Shown here: piece by piece, positions 33,599 through 44,392 of the stretch
Numbering within the stretch: position 1 is the stretch's first letter
Layout: the number at the start of each line of letters is the position of its first letter
Source of the DNA: Hypomyces perniciosus
Taxonomy: Eukaryota > Ascomycota > Sordariomycetes > Hypocreales > Hypocreaceae
Assembly (NCBI GenBank): GCA_008477525.1
Contig: SPDT01000010.1
Span: 1-64,000 of the forward strand
Reading direction: 5' to 3'
DNA: 64,000 nt
Notes under the pieces: model-generated
The model's database searches: none
Told to the model about the DNA's origin: nothing
Seen by the model: only the letters and a program-made list of their open reading frames with translations
Program-made: the position numbers and the translations under genes

Positions 33599-33639
33599 TA
33601 CTATCACGGCTCAGGGGTAGGGTCCAAGGTAACATCGTT

Positions 33640-35640
33640 GTTGAGCCTTGCAGAAGCAAGGTTTAGTGAAGCTGGACCTATGGACTAGTCTATCATGGCT
33701 TTGGGTCGTGCACGTGATCCCACACGTGATGTATGCAAGGTGTCGGCTTGGTGCCGTGACACACAGGCCGGCTTTCCACAAGGATCACCCCTGTCGCCGG
33801 TACTATTCCTCATCTTCAACGCGGACCTAGTGCTGCACCAGATCGGCAAAAATGGAGGAGCGATCGCTTTCGTGGATGACTACACAGCATGGATCTCAGG
33901 ACCAACGGCACAAAGCAACCGGGCAAAGATTCAAGAAATTATTAGCAAAGCCTTAGACCGGGAGAGAAGAAGTGGGGCAACCTTTGAAGCAGAGAAGACG
34001 GCAATCATACACTTCACCAGATATACTGGCCGAGTTGACTCGGAACCCTTCGATATCAAGGGAGAAGCGATCTGGCCCAAAGACAAAGTCAAGATCCTGG
34101 GGGTTATAATGGACTCCCGGCTCCACTACAAGCAGCATATAGCAAGCGCAGCTACTAAAGGCCTTGAGGTGGCGATAGAACTGAAACGGCTTAGGGTATA
34201 TCCCCATCAACCGCCCGGCAATTGTTCACGAGCTTGGTAGCCCCAGTAGTGGATTATGCCTCCAATATTTGGATGCATGCGTGCAAAGACAAAGCAGCAG
34301 GACCCATCAATAGAGTGCAAAGGCTAGGGGCACAAGCAATAATCGGAACGTTCACTACGGTGTCAACAGGCATAGCAGAAGCAGAAGCCCACTGTCAAGT
34401 TAACTGCTACGGCAAGAGTGTAGGCCTACTGTGTTATTACAGTAGTAGCTTAAATGAAGTTATATACCTTACGCGATACCCACATAGCCTCCACCCAGGA
34501 ACGGTTCTGGAGAAGAGCAACGAAGCTGTGGGTAGACCTCCACAGCCTACCAGAGACTAACCCACTGCGCAGAGCAACTCACCGGATCCGAGCATTCAGG
34601 AGATTTACATCTCCCCTGCGACGGATTGCCGATGCTTGCAGCGAGGTCCCAGTAGACAAGATGGAGACCATCAACCCGTTCACACTGGCACCCTAAGAGA
34701 AACGAATACGAATAACTACTAACGACGAGAGCAAGGAAACGGCAAACATAGCTAAGGCAGGTTGGGTCGTACGAGTCGCCAAGAGCAGCTCAGTGAAGAA
34801 CGGGATAGTAGGCATGGGCGGGGCCATCCCTTTGCCCATGAGGGGGGGTGGCAGACTTGAAACGTTCTCCGTCACCCTCGGCACGAGAACAGAGCAGAAC
34901 CCATACTCAGCGGAACTAGCAGCAATGGCACACGCCTTTGAAACGTTACCCAAATTCAAATCCCGAATTGTAGCGGTCTTCACAAGCAACAGAGCAGCAG
35001 CGCTTACGGTTGGCCGACCACGCTAACAGTCGGGTTAGGAGTTCACCCGCTGCATCTACGACGCTATCGACGCACTACGAGAAAACAGAAATGAGACAAT
35101 AGTTGCATGGCTCCCTTCAGGTAGTGACTACAATCTGACAAAAGCAGCCAAGACATCCGCACGCCAGGCAGCCCTGCAAGACGCACCCTCAAAAAGACTC
35201 CCTTCCAGAGCACGATCCACCACGCTCAACATAGCAAGAGCACAGCAACAGAATAGCAGAGCTTTACCAGAAGGGGTTGGGAAACACGCCAAAAGGGTGG
35301 ACTCGGCACTCCCTGGGAAACACACTTGGAAACTATACGACCAACTATCCTGGAAGAGGCAAGCGTGCTGGCTCAGCTTAGGACAGGTATGGCACGATTA
35401 AATGGATACCTCCACTAGATCGGAGCAGCACCAACGAGCCACCTCTTTTTTGCGAACCAAAGCGTACTTTACTATTCAGCATCCCCCCCATACTAGTAAA
35501 CTAGTTTTTGAGAACCCCCGAGTACTCCATACTCAGTAACAGAAAGGCAATTTGTCGCATTTCGCCGAGGTGGATCCGACGGAATAACAATATTCCAGCG
35601 CCGTCGCCAATGATGTAAATAAATAAACAAACACCCGCCC
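33640..35640 (+). mobile_element. LINE (Tad1/I-like), 5'-truncated, RT plus RNase H remnants
   Basis: The frame 33695-34240 contains AGFPQGSPLSPVLFLIF, the catalytic FVDD box (AIAFVDDYTAWISG) and VKILGVIMDSRLHYKQHI. The continuation in other frames (34222-34560: LVAPVVDYASNIW; 34793-35026: NPYSAELAAMAHAFETLP) adds the connection and RNase H regions. Several frameshifts and a stop at 34238 inactivate it. It ends in an A/T-rich tail (GATGTAAATAAATAAACAAAC, 35613-35633), only about 55 bp before the start of the REase-kinase gene. Confidence 0.75.
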
Positions 35641-35689
35641 TGCTGCCATCCGTCGCCTCTACTAAAGTAGGGAGGTTATCGTTGTTATC

Positions 35690-37945
35690 ATGGAAGCTGA
35701 ATTAGCAAAGCTGCGACTGCAACTTGAAAAGGAGCAACGCCGACGCGAAGAGGAGCAGCGCCTTCGTGAAGACGCTGAGGAGCGTCTATCGACCGAGCAA
35801 CATTTTCGTGCAGAGGAACAGCGCCGACGCGAAGCAGCAGAGCGAGTGTCACAGCTCCAGACGCTTCGGCAGTACCTTGAAGGTTGCCACTCCCTCGATA
35901 CCGCGATCCAGGTCATTACCGACCCTTCCTCCACCACCCGAGGCAATACAACCAATCCAACCGGTAGAGTTTATCCTCGGCGAATCGTCCCATCCCCAGA
36001 CTTCATGACCAAGCAGTTGGAAATCTGGGAACTGCTGTCGGCAAGCGATTCGTTTCACTCGGATTTCCTATTTCCATCCGTCCATCAACTCAGCTATGTG
36101 CGGTCTGTGTTGAGCCCGATCAGCAGTGAGATGTCTCTTCGCCAGTTCGAGCACGACGCCGTGGAAAATGCCGTCCAGAAACTCATTGACCATGTCTACA
36201 ACGACCCGGTCCTTCGCGATAGCCTTGGCCTTCTGGGCACTGTGACATTTGAGAGCCATACGAACTTGGGCAATCCCCCTAGTAACCTCACCGAGTCTAT
36301 GGAACAAATGTCTATATCGGAAAGCAATGCGAGAGGTCGCGTACCACGGCGACGACCGTCAGGCCGACAGGTTCGCCTGAATGCGAGGAGAAAACCCCCC
36401 CTTGCGGACAGCTTCTGTATATACAGAAACTCCGATGGTCGGAATATCCCCTCTCTTGCGATCGAGTACAAGGCACCTCATAAGTTGAGTGTCGACGAAA
36501 TTGTCACAGGGCTAGAGGTGGGGATACAACCGGATCGGGATGTGATCAATAAAGATGGCGAGGGCTTCGAATTCGCATCCAAGTCGCTTGCCGCAGCTGT
36601 CGTCACCCAGCTCTTCTCCTACATGATCGGAAAGGGCATACAACATGGCTACATATGTACAGGAGAGGCCTTTGTCTTCTTGCAGATTCCAGACGACCCT
36701 ACTATTGTGTACTATTCCGTCTGCGTCCCCAGTCAGGATGTCGCCGCCGACAAGGAAACAGGACTCCATCAGACAGCCGTTGCACAAATATTTGCATTCA
36801 TCCTTCGAGCTCTGCGAGCCGAACCACCACCCATGTCGTGGCACGACGATTCTGCGAAACTTGATGATTGGGTAGTGGAGTATGACGATGTGCTGAAGAA
36901 CATCCCTCCAACGGATCGCAAAGAGAAGCGCACCACGTCTTACAAGGCATCAAACTGGAAGAATCGCATAAGGCGCTCGCCCATTCTGACCCGTTCTCAC
37001 TGTAAATCACCGGACCGTGGCCATCCAGCCAGCCATGACGAAGACGACGGCAATGATCCCTATGACCCTCCCTCTCCTTCGCCAAACCAGGCTGACCGTG
37101 CCAGCAAGTCTGCGATCACGAGGGGAAAACGACAGGGGGGTGGTCGGGCTAATAGTCAAGGCAGGCGGAATGGCGGCCAAACAGAAAAGAACATCCAGAA
37201 ACAGCCATTCTGTACTCAAGAGTGCCTCCTAGGGTTGGCACGCGGCGGGCCACTGGACGGGCGATGCCCTAACCTTGCCTATCACAAACGCAGGCATATT
37301 GGCCGACAGGAGTTCCTTCGTCTTATCCAAGCCCAGCTCGCCAAAGATCGTGGCGCTGACGCTGACTGCACGCCGCTCTACCTTTCGGGCGCAGTCGGGG
37401 CACTGTTCAAGGTGCGACTTTCTTCCCATGGCTACACGCTGGTTGCCAAGGGCGTGGAAGTATCGAGAGTCGACCGGCTGCGTCATGAAAGCATGCTATA
37501 TAATCAGCTCACGACTATCCAGGGGAAGCATGTGCCTGTCTGTCTTGGGATTGTATATCCAGATCTTCCGTATTACTACGATGGTGGGATATTTGAATAT
37601 TTCATGTTTCTCAGCTGGGCAGGCCGGCCCTTGCACGAGTGTATCAGCCAGGATGACAAGGCATCTGTTGGCCAGGCAATCACCGACGCCTTCAGAGAGT
37701 TGCACAAGCTTCGCGTCCTCCACTGCGACGCGGAGCCACGCAACATACTCTACAACGCCGAAGAAAAGAAGGTGATGATTGTGGACTTTGAGCGGGCCAA
37801 GTTCCAAGAATTACACAGTCGCCAGCCACTTGTGTCGATTGGCACAAACAGCCGCAAGAGGAAGCGTAGGGTGTTGCAAAAGCCGGAATATGACAGTTTT
37901 ATACGTGAACTAGATCACGTCGCAGCAAGAGTTTTGAAGATTTAA
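35690..37945 (+). CDS. Coiled-coil, restriction-endonuclease-like and kinase-like fusion protein, 751 aa
   Basis: An intact single exon. Residues 1-65 form a highly charged coiled coil (EEEQRLREDAEERL). The middle has a PD-(D/E)XK-like signature: ADSFCIYRNSDG, then the E-x-K in SLAIEYKAPHKLS (about residue 260), then QLFSYMIGKGIQHGYICTGE. A basic linker with a Cys/His cluster (CTQECLLGLARGG ... CPNLAYHKRRH) follows. From about residue 560 a protein-kinase-like fold appears: LSGAVGALFKVRL, the Lys in LVAKGVE, LHCDAEPRNILYN (catalytic loop) and IVDFERA in place of DFG. The HRD arginine is Cys here, one CGC-to-TGC change. Fungal REase-kinase proteins of this layout are widespread and subtelomeric; nuclease-plus-kinase fusions also occur among Crinkler-type effectors. 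Substrate and role are unknown. Its promoter lies in or next to the LINE tail. Confidence 0.78.
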   Translation: MEAELAKLRLQLEKEQRRREEEQRLREDAEERLSTEQHFRAEEQRRREAAERVSQLQTLRQYLEGCHSLDTAIQVITDPSSTTRGNTTNPTGRVYPRRIVPSPDFMTKQLEIWELLSASDSFHSDFLFPSVHQLSYVRSVLSPISSEMSLRQFEHDAVENAVQKLIDHVYNDPVLRDSLGLLGTVTFESHTNLGNPPSNLTESMEQMSISESNARGRVPRRRPSGRQVRLNARRKPPLADSFCIYRNSDGRNIPSLAIEYKAPHKLSVDEIVTGLEVGIQPDRDVINKDGEGFEFASKSLAAAVVTQLFSYMIGKGIQHGYICTGEAFVFLQIPDDPTIVYYSVCVPSQDVAADKETGLHQTAVAQIFAFILRALRAEPPPMSWHDDSAKLDDWVVEYDDVLKNIPPTDRKEKRTTSYKASNWKNRIRRSPILTRSHCKSPDRGHPASHDEDDGNDPYDPPSPSPNQADRASKSAITRGKRQGGGRANSQGRRNGGQTEKNIQKQPFCTQECLLGLARGGPLDGRCPNLAYHKRRHIGRQEFLRLIQAQLAKDRGADADCTPLYLSGAVGALFKVRLSSHGYTLVAKGVEVSRVDRLRHESMLYNQLTTIQGKHVPVCLGIVYPDLPYYYDGGIFEYFMFLSWAGRPLHECISQDDKASVGQAITDAFRELHKLRVLHCDAEPRNILYNAEEKKVMIVDFERAKFQELHSRQPLVSIGTNSRKRKRRVLQKPEYDSFIRELDHVAARVLKI

Positions 37946-38415
37946 AGGCGCAATTAGGAAATTATAGCGATTGAAGGAGATTGTAATTAGAAGAAATATA
38001 TTATATATTAGCAAGGCTATTATAGGGATTGTTATTAAATTAAGAGAGGGGATATTGAAGCTCAGAGAAAAGGCAGTGGCAAAAGGGGAGTTCTATTTTC
38101 CCCCTCTGGTGTAGCGGGCGTGGCCTAAGTGGGAAGTGTGCAGTTAGGGTGCCAAGGTACTCTATTTTTTTTTTTCCGAATCTACGATGATTTTCCTACT
38201 CAGCGTGCCCCCCGTCCTTGAGAATCTAGGGCGGGGACGTGTCGAATTTGAGACCCACCTAGTAGGCCGAGTGCATTGGCAAATTTTATTGTTGTTTTCA
38301 TGGTTTAATGTTGCTATAATTAGTCGCTTAAAGTTGTCACGGAACCTGCCCATGACCTTTCACGTGACCTTGGGGACAGTCCGTCTCAGCCTTCCCTCCC
38401 TCCTAACCAACTGGG
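37946..38415. other. Intergenic, 3' flank of the REase-kinase gene
   Basis: AT-rich at 37960-38050, then mixed sequence with a T-run at 38164-38175. No gene supported. Confidence 0.4.
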
Positions 38416-38636
38416 TTGCAAAAAAAGCGGGACTGCAAAGTATATTCCCAAGCGAGTAACACTTCAAGCGACTGATCATAGCAACATCAAACCATAGGGA
38501 AAAAAATAGTTAAAAATAATACGAATAACTCAAAATAGTACAGGTATTAAGTGGATGTTTTTCTAATAATTTATAAGCTTGTATATGGCAGTTCTCGGGG
38601 ACATATACATTTCGCAGTCCCGCTTTTTTTTGCAAT
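38416..38636. mobile_element. MITE related to the mariner family
   Basis: The ends TTGCAAAAAAAGCGGGACTG and its inverted partner at 38605-38636 enclose 221 bp. The repeat matches the inner part of the 16585-16836 MITE ends (TGCAAAAAAAGCGAGACCGC) at most positions, so both belong to one terminal-repeat family. No transposase sequence remains in this copy. Confidence 0.75.
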
Positions 38637-39042
38637 ACGGGGAAATCAAGAATTCTACTCAGGATGCCGCCTATTATCTATTATTACCCTAAATGTCCTG
38701 AATAGATAAGAAGGCTACTTTTCCTCCATTATACCAAACAAAATGGACCGAATAAGCATAAAATATACTCAGATTCAAAAACTCGGCAATAGCATCACAA
38801 CTTAATGAGAATCTGCAAATCTGCAAATCTGCAAATCTGAGTATAGCGATAATCGTACGCTTATAACGATACCGCGTCACCCCGGCAACAATCTATTGCA
38901 GATAAGGCAATCATAAGGATCCATATCATTTAATGGCCATTCATCATTCACGTCACTCACGTTACTCACGTCAATCACTGTTTACCCGAATCACTGTTCT
39001 CCATACCCAACATACCAAGTCATTTTGTCAAGGTACTGCAAT
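38637..39042. other. Intergenic with short AATCTGCA repeat
   Basis: AATCTGCA is repeated about three and a half times at 38813-38840. Short CGTCACTCACGTTACTCACG strings precede the F-box gene at about 38950. Otherwise nothing assignable. Confidence 0.45.
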
Positions 39043-39723
39043 ATGTGGACGGCCACCTCAGGGGCTCAAAAGCCTTCGCATCATTGCAAATGGTGCCGCT
39101 TCCGGATTCCACAAGAGGTAAGGCCCCCCCCCAATTTCATACGAGTGAGCGCGTTTAGCTCCAAAGTCAAGTGAATGGCTGAATGGCTCGGCTGACCACG
39201 GAAACAGATTCTAAACGCGGCACCTACACTCTCTTCGCCTTTGCTCCGTCTTCCATCAGAGCTGCTCTTTCAGATCTTCTGCCATCTCGACGATGGCGTG
39301 GATGACGTCTGTCTAGCTTTCACCTGCAGACGTCTCCTCCAGCTTTCCGCATCCTTCTGGGTGAGGATTCCCTCAGTGGCGAAGCACAGATATTCTCCCC
39401 CACCGTTCTGCGACAGCATGCTGTCATTGATGAGGAGGCTGGCGCCTGCAGCTGCCCGCGTACCTACCCGCGGGCCGCGGCGGCATCGAACACTGGCTCT
39501 TTGCTGCGCTTGTTTGCGGTACCAGCCGACCAGGAAGAGTCACTGGACAAAGGACGGTAAGAAATACCTCATGATGGAATCGGGGCGTTATGCGAAGGAG
39601 AATTGGGACTACAAAGTATCTTCCTGGAATACTTCATACTCGTTTCAGTGTCCGGCTTGCTATCTCAAAGAGAGAACGGAGATGCTAGAACGGGCTGGCG
39701 TGATCAAACCCCCCTTACCATGA
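39043..39723 (+). CDS. F-box domain protein, two exons
   Basis: Exon 1 (39043-39117) starts MWTATSGAQKPSHH and a 90-nt intron (39118-39207; GTAAGG donor, AACAG acceptor) leads in frame to exon 2 (39208-39723), giving about 196 aa. The F-box is clear: LLRLPSELLFQIFCHLDD, then VCLAFTCRRLLQL, the helices that bind Skp1 in SCF ubiquitin ligases. Fungal F-box proteins of this small type usually have divergent C-termini; here Cys pairs (CCACLRY, CPACYLKE) suggest a metal-binding patch, and exon 1 holds another Cys pair (HHCKWCRF). The target is unknown. The intact frame and good splice sites make a living gene likely. Confidence 0.72.
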
Positions 39724-39945
39724 ACTCTCATAATGGTCGTGTTGATCTGTGGCTGGTGGAGGGTTGTGGAGGATTAGATGGTGTGTTGGCTGAATAAAAA
39801 CTGGTCACAGACTCACAGGGGCTACATGAAGCCTTGGTCTTAAGTGTAGTTTTATATGTTGAAACAACTGATGGGAAGAACTGGACTGGACGTTCTGGGA
39901 TCTAGGATCAGTCAGACAGCCATCATGGCGACGGCATGAGCCAAA

Positions 39946-40352
39946 TGTGACGATCCGGGCTGATTCCTAACAACCAAACCAAGGCTCGCAGGGTTTATGT
40001 TAGCAGAGAGGTTAGGGAGAATACTAAGCAGTTGTATTGTCACGATTCTGTAGAACTGGTGGGTTTAATGTTGAATACTGTGTTAACGACTGTCTAAGTA
40101 ACCATACTAAATGATCGTGACTTATCCAGTCTTATGTAGAAAGGAGATATCTGGGTGATCATTGATCCCCTTAGTGAGCGTTGCTGTGATCACTGCCATT
40201 ATGCGGTGATCAGGTTGGTGATCACGACCTTGGTGTAGTGAACGTTCGACCGATCACTCTTAGCGCAGTGATCACTTCCTTATGATTGGCTAAGAGATCC
40301 GGTATTCTATCGTGATCCCGTGATCCCGTGACCGGGTCCTTGACATGTGACA
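39946..40352. mobile_element. Solo LTR, 407 bp, second copy
   Basis: Closely matches 31079-31483 (TGTGACGATCCGGGCTGATT ... GTGACA). The flanking 5-mers are CCAAA and CCTAG, so there is no target duplication. That points to recombination with another LTR copy, or a later rearrangement, on one side. On the right it directly joins a 5'-truncated mariner element. Confidence 0.85.
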
Positions 40353-41115
40353 CCTAGGTCCTTTGTATCCCGTCAGATCGCTGAGCAACGAGTTGAGTTT
40401 GCCCGCAAATCCCTTGAGATGAGACCTACGAAATAGGACTATCGCGATATTCGCTATTCAGATGAGTGGCATGCTAGCTGCGGCGAGCCAAAACGGGCAT
40501 GGATCTTGCGAAAGCCCGGGAAACGATATTGCCCGGACTGCATTCAAGAGCAGCCGCAGCCACTTTCCGAAGACGAACGGTTCAACGCTCATTTTTGGGC
40601 TGCAGTTGGATACGACTTTAAAAGCCCATTAAAGGAGTATCGAATCTCATCAAATAATAATGGTAAGATGACTGCACGAGGTTATTGCAGTCAAATCCTT
40701 GGAAAAGAGGTTTGCAACTGGATTAAACAAGGTCATAACTTCATTCTAGAAGAAGACCGCGATTCTAGCCACACTAACAAGGTCGTGACAGAATTCAAGC
40801 AGAAGGAAGGCATACGGTTTTACTATAATGCCCCAGGCAGTCCAGATCTCTCGTCGATTGAAAATGCATGGCGCTATCCAGCTGCTGCGATAAAGAACCT
40901 TCCTTGGCAGGCTCGGAAAGACCTTGTGGATCAGGCTCAAGAAGCTTGGGATTTGATGCCTCAAGAGCCTATTAATAACTGGATTGACTCAATGCCAGAC
41001 CGGTTTAAAGCTGTATTAGAATTAGAAGGCAAGATGACGGGATATTAGGTCTGTAAGATAGCTGAATTCTAGCTTGTTATGTTGTGTTATGTGTGTGGGG
41101 CAAATTTGCGGTACG
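40353..41115 (+). mobile_element. Mariner-type transposon, 3' part with terminal repeat
   Basis: The frame 40506-41048 reads LEEDRDSSHTNKVVTEFKQK then FYYNAPGSPDLSSIENAWR, the second catalytic acid and final Glu of a Tc1/mariner DDE_3 domain. Upstream codons (YRDIRYSDEW) hold the first Asp, interrupted by TAG near 40435. The C-terminal WIDSMPDRFKAVLELEGK matches the coding relic in the MITE at 16585-16836. The right end (GTGTGTGGGGCAAATTTGCGG...CGTTTTTGCC) is the same terminal repeat, cut off at 41118 by the following element. The left part is missing at the LTR junction. Confidence 0.78.
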
Positions 41116-41211
41116 CGTTTTTGCCTTGAGGAACGACGTGCCTTGAGGAACGAAGAGACGAAAGGACTTTTAGGGCGGGGTTCCTAAGGAAAATTAGGTC
41201 ATCGCCAACCC

Positions 41212-41817
41212 CTAATCCGTAAGGTGGTCCGTGCTTTGCTCGATGCGCCGCTTCCATGCCAAAGCACTGTCCACGGCATTCCTCTGCCTCTCAGCTATCC
41301 TCGACGGACTAATATCTCTTCGCCTCCGTTTTGGCGGTCGATTATCCCTTGGCTCATCCACATTGTCTCTTATCCTTTCGCGATCCCTTGGTAATGGAAC
41401 TCTTTTGGTTTCTGCACTCTTCTCTCTACCTGGAATACCTACCACGATACCTAACCCCAATATGGATACATCAGCATAATCTTCTACCTGCATACTCTTG
41501 CCAGTATATCTATTAAACTGGGTTAACTCACCAGGAAAGTCTCCAGAACCTGCTATTCCTATTTCCCTTGACCCTTTAACAATGCCCCTAACTAACCCTG
41601 CTACATCCGGGCCCGTTATGGCTTCCAACGGAGCTGGTGTTTCATCAGTTATCCCAACCGCTGTTGCTGTTGCTGTTGCTGTTGCATCTTGCTCTCTGTT
41701 TCTCCCAACCTTCCTGACTTTTACTGCAGACTTCTGCCACGGCCTTAGCATATCACCCACCCCTTGGACACCTTCACTAGCATTCGCTCCATAATTTAGA
41801 AAGCGTACATCCATCAT
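41212..41817 (-). CDS. Hypothetical basic protein, 201 aa
   Basis: A single frame starting MMDVRFLNYGANASEG. It contains an Ala/Thr run (ATATATATAVG) and a strongly basic C-terminal half (RERIRDNVDEPRDNRPPKRR with RRRDISPS), which resembles a nuclear localisation or nucleic-acid-binding region. A conserved-looking patch EIGIAGSGDFPGELTQFNRY lies mid-protein. No domain recognised. It is divergent from the plus-strand gene at 42397 within the same bounded element. Confidence 0.5.
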   Translation of the reverse strand: MMDVRFLNYGANASEGVQGVGDMLRPWQKSAVKVRKVGRNREQDATATATATAVGITDETPAPLEAITGPDVAGLVRGIVKGSREIGIAGSGDFPGELTQFNRYTGKSMQVEDYADVSILGLGIVVGIPGREKSAETKRVPLPRDRERIRDNVDEPRDNRPPKRRRRDISPSRIAERQRNAVDSALAWKRRIEQSTDHLTD

Positions 41818-42396
41818 GCTTTACTCTTTGACTTAGAGTAATCATGCTATACACAATACCTCAACACCCCATCACAAAAGACTGATCTGCACAGCATCTT
41901 TAACAGATTGCCTGATCCAAACCCCCATTTGCTTTACAACACCCTAATATTTTAGACTGGCCTTAACCCGGCTCTCAAAAAAAAAAAAAAAAGGTTCAAT
42001 CTACTTTTCCGGACTATAACTTGACTATTTACTGCAATCCTGCTTTAGATTCCTCAATTTGCTTTTTCCTACACTAGACTTAGACATGAAACACTTCACC
42101 TACATCTCCCATACACATTATTGGTCCAAAATATTCATCCCATGCATTACCGAATCTAGACTTCCCCCCGACTCTGCTCTTTAACGCCCTCTCACTAGAT
42201 ATATGAATCTTTATTATATAGCTATTACCTTATTATTACACCCTTATAATGTGATCATCACATTCTAATCTGAACTAAAACCCATAGTTCTCCACCTCAC
42301 CCGCCTTACCACATTCCTTTAAATTTCCTCAAAAAAAGCAATAGTCCCCCCAACAAAATTGAACTCTATCCCACTACTAATACCAACCTCCTCCTG

Positions 42397-43903
42397 ATGG
42401 GAAAATGTCTAGATTCTGAACACAACTTCGCCACAAACCCCATACCTTTTATCAACATCTCCCTTATCCTACCGCCCCTATACCCCACTATAATGGAACT
42501 GACTACCTTACCTACACGAACCCCTCTTAATAGCCAGAGAAATACTGGTGGCGATATGTCCATAATGTGCTTTGCCCAAACTCGATGCCCGTCGAGATTC
42601 ACATCCCCAACCCAATATCTTGTTAAAGGCCTTAACGCAGAAACCATTGCTAAAGTCATGCTGACCCCTTCACCGTGGATAACCATGGCCGAGTACGCCG
42701 CCCTTCGCTCAGAACACGATAATACCCCAGCCTGCGCTATCCTCAGCCTTAACCTCTCTATTTATAACCAACCTGTTCTTTCCTCCGACTGGGATAATGA
42801 ATGGTTCTTTATAAATGGACGCGTCCACCCTTATGCCCTTACCTGGGAAGTCGACCAGCTAGACGGACTCGAATCAGACGTGGGCCCTCAAGAATACACT
42901 ATTCCAGCCCTGATTATCCGCGACCATGGCTACCAGCCGTACGTACCCTCCTTGTAAACCTTCTTACTACATATACGTCTATCTGACAATTGCTTCAGCA
43001 TCGCTAGTCGAACCTTTACAACTTCTAATCAGTTCCCCCTAATACCCCCCGTTGTCAGCTTCTCTGGCCCTATTATCGGTTCTGGGCTAAACCTCCTACA
43101 TCAAGACTCAGCTGCAGACCTTGGCGATACTCAGCTTAAATGCTGTGGCTTCATCCAGCTATCTACCTTCCTATCGCCTGGCAACCCTGATAAAAACGCC
43201 TTTCAAAGGCTTCCACCCATTTCAAATCTTCATTATCTTCCCTATCCATGCAAATCCATGGACCTCTCTATGCAAGAAAATGATCGACAAGTCAGATACT
43301 CAGTTCCAGCCAAAAACCATAATGACCTGCACCGGGAAGGTCGCTGGCCTACTTGATCACCGCTTAATGGTGCAGCCGCCTGAACTTGACCAGGACCATA
43401 TCTTCATTGTAGTTCCGGACACATGGACATTTTACGACAATTCGACAATTGGATCAGCCTCTTCGATTCCTTCACCAACCACATCAAAGCCTACCACGAC
43501 TGTACCCTTCGATAGAACGAGTTTCATATCTCCATCCAAACATCCAACACAACGACGTCACACACAGCCCTCATCACCTACAATCACTGCCTCCATACCA
43601 ATGCAAACCACTCCTCCAAAACGTCCTAATCCAGATATTAACTCTTCACCACCTTTCACCCCTTCAAAAAAAATCCGCTATGGATCCGATGCCTCTACAA
43701 TTAACTCAGACTCCAATAACACTGCTTCTGAAGTCGATCAACGCCAATTACAAACAACTCCCGATACAATAACTGCATCCTCTTCACCACTTGCAGCTAC
43801 CTCACATGCCGCCCTAAACACCATTATTGCTGCATCAGCCTTACCAAACAGACCTTCCCGTAACCGACATGCGCCGAAAAGGACGGCTGAAGATAACTAC
43901 TAG
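42397..43903 (+). CDS. Unknown protein, two exons, one-base frameshift in an A-run
   Basis: Exon 1 (42397-42938) joins exon 2 (from 42999) in frame by a 60-nt intron with GTACGT donor, CTGAC branch site and CTTCAG acceptor. It carries blocks such as WDNEWFFINGRVHPYALTW and FSGPIIGSGLNLLHQDS. The frame runs to about 43310, where a five-A run (43312-43316) shifts it. One base out, the protein continues with MTCTGKVAGLLDHRLM, PPELDQDHIFIVVPDTWTFY and a Ser/Thr/Pro-rich tail to 43903. A single extra A explains the break, so it is either a very young pseudogene or a sequencing error. About 480 aa in total. The family is not recognised. Confidence 0.55.
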
Positions 43904-44199
43904 TCATCAGATATCAGATATCAGATATCATGTACATTACCGCAATATACACCACAATAATAAAACCATAATGGCATCTGACTGTTGCATCTGACTGTTT
44001 TCCCCATCCCCATTCTTTGTCTCGCCCTCCTCCCAATCTAGTTCTCCCTTTCTGGCACCCGCACTTTTCCAGCCCCCACCTTCGTTCCTCAAGGCTCTGG
44101 ACAGCGATCCGGCACCCGGAGAGCGTTCCCTTGTTTCTTTATGGCCTGAGGCTTAAGTTTTGGATTTCGACAAAGCTTGTACCTGGGTCATGATTCTAC

Positions 44200-44365
44200 G
44201 TAGCTCAAGTTCCATGTGCGCGCAAACAGGAATGAGCACTGTGGGGACATGTCCGTGCGCTTAAATTTTTGAAAGAGTTTATTTAAACAGGACGCCCATT
44301 TCGCTCCTAACTGTATAATACACGGCCAGGCGTTAATAAATTGTATTGTATTGTATAATACACAA
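44200..44365 (+). mobile_element. LINE 3' tail fragment
   Basis: AGGCGTTAATAAATTGTATTGTATTG (44329-44354) resembles the tail of the LINE at 30720-30748 (GGGCGTTAATAAATAAATTG). Only about 150 bp seem to remain. Confidence 0.45.
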
Positions 44366-44392
44366 GATGTAGACACTAATTTTGGCCTCTAC

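Larger units (their letters stand above)
41119..44098. mobile_element. Candidate 3-kb element bounded by inverted GCCTTGAGGAACGA
   Basis: GCCTTGAGGAACGAAG occurs at 41139-41154 (and once more, partly, at 41119-41132). Its reverse complement CTTCGTTCCTCAAGGC lies at 44082-44097. The left edge cuts the terminal repeat of the mariner fragment, which suggests insertion. Inside are one minus-strand gene and one multi-exon plus-strand gene, neither of known function. No transposase-type domain is recognised, and no target duplication could be fixed. It could be a non-autonomous or undescribed cargo element. Confidence 0.45.
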
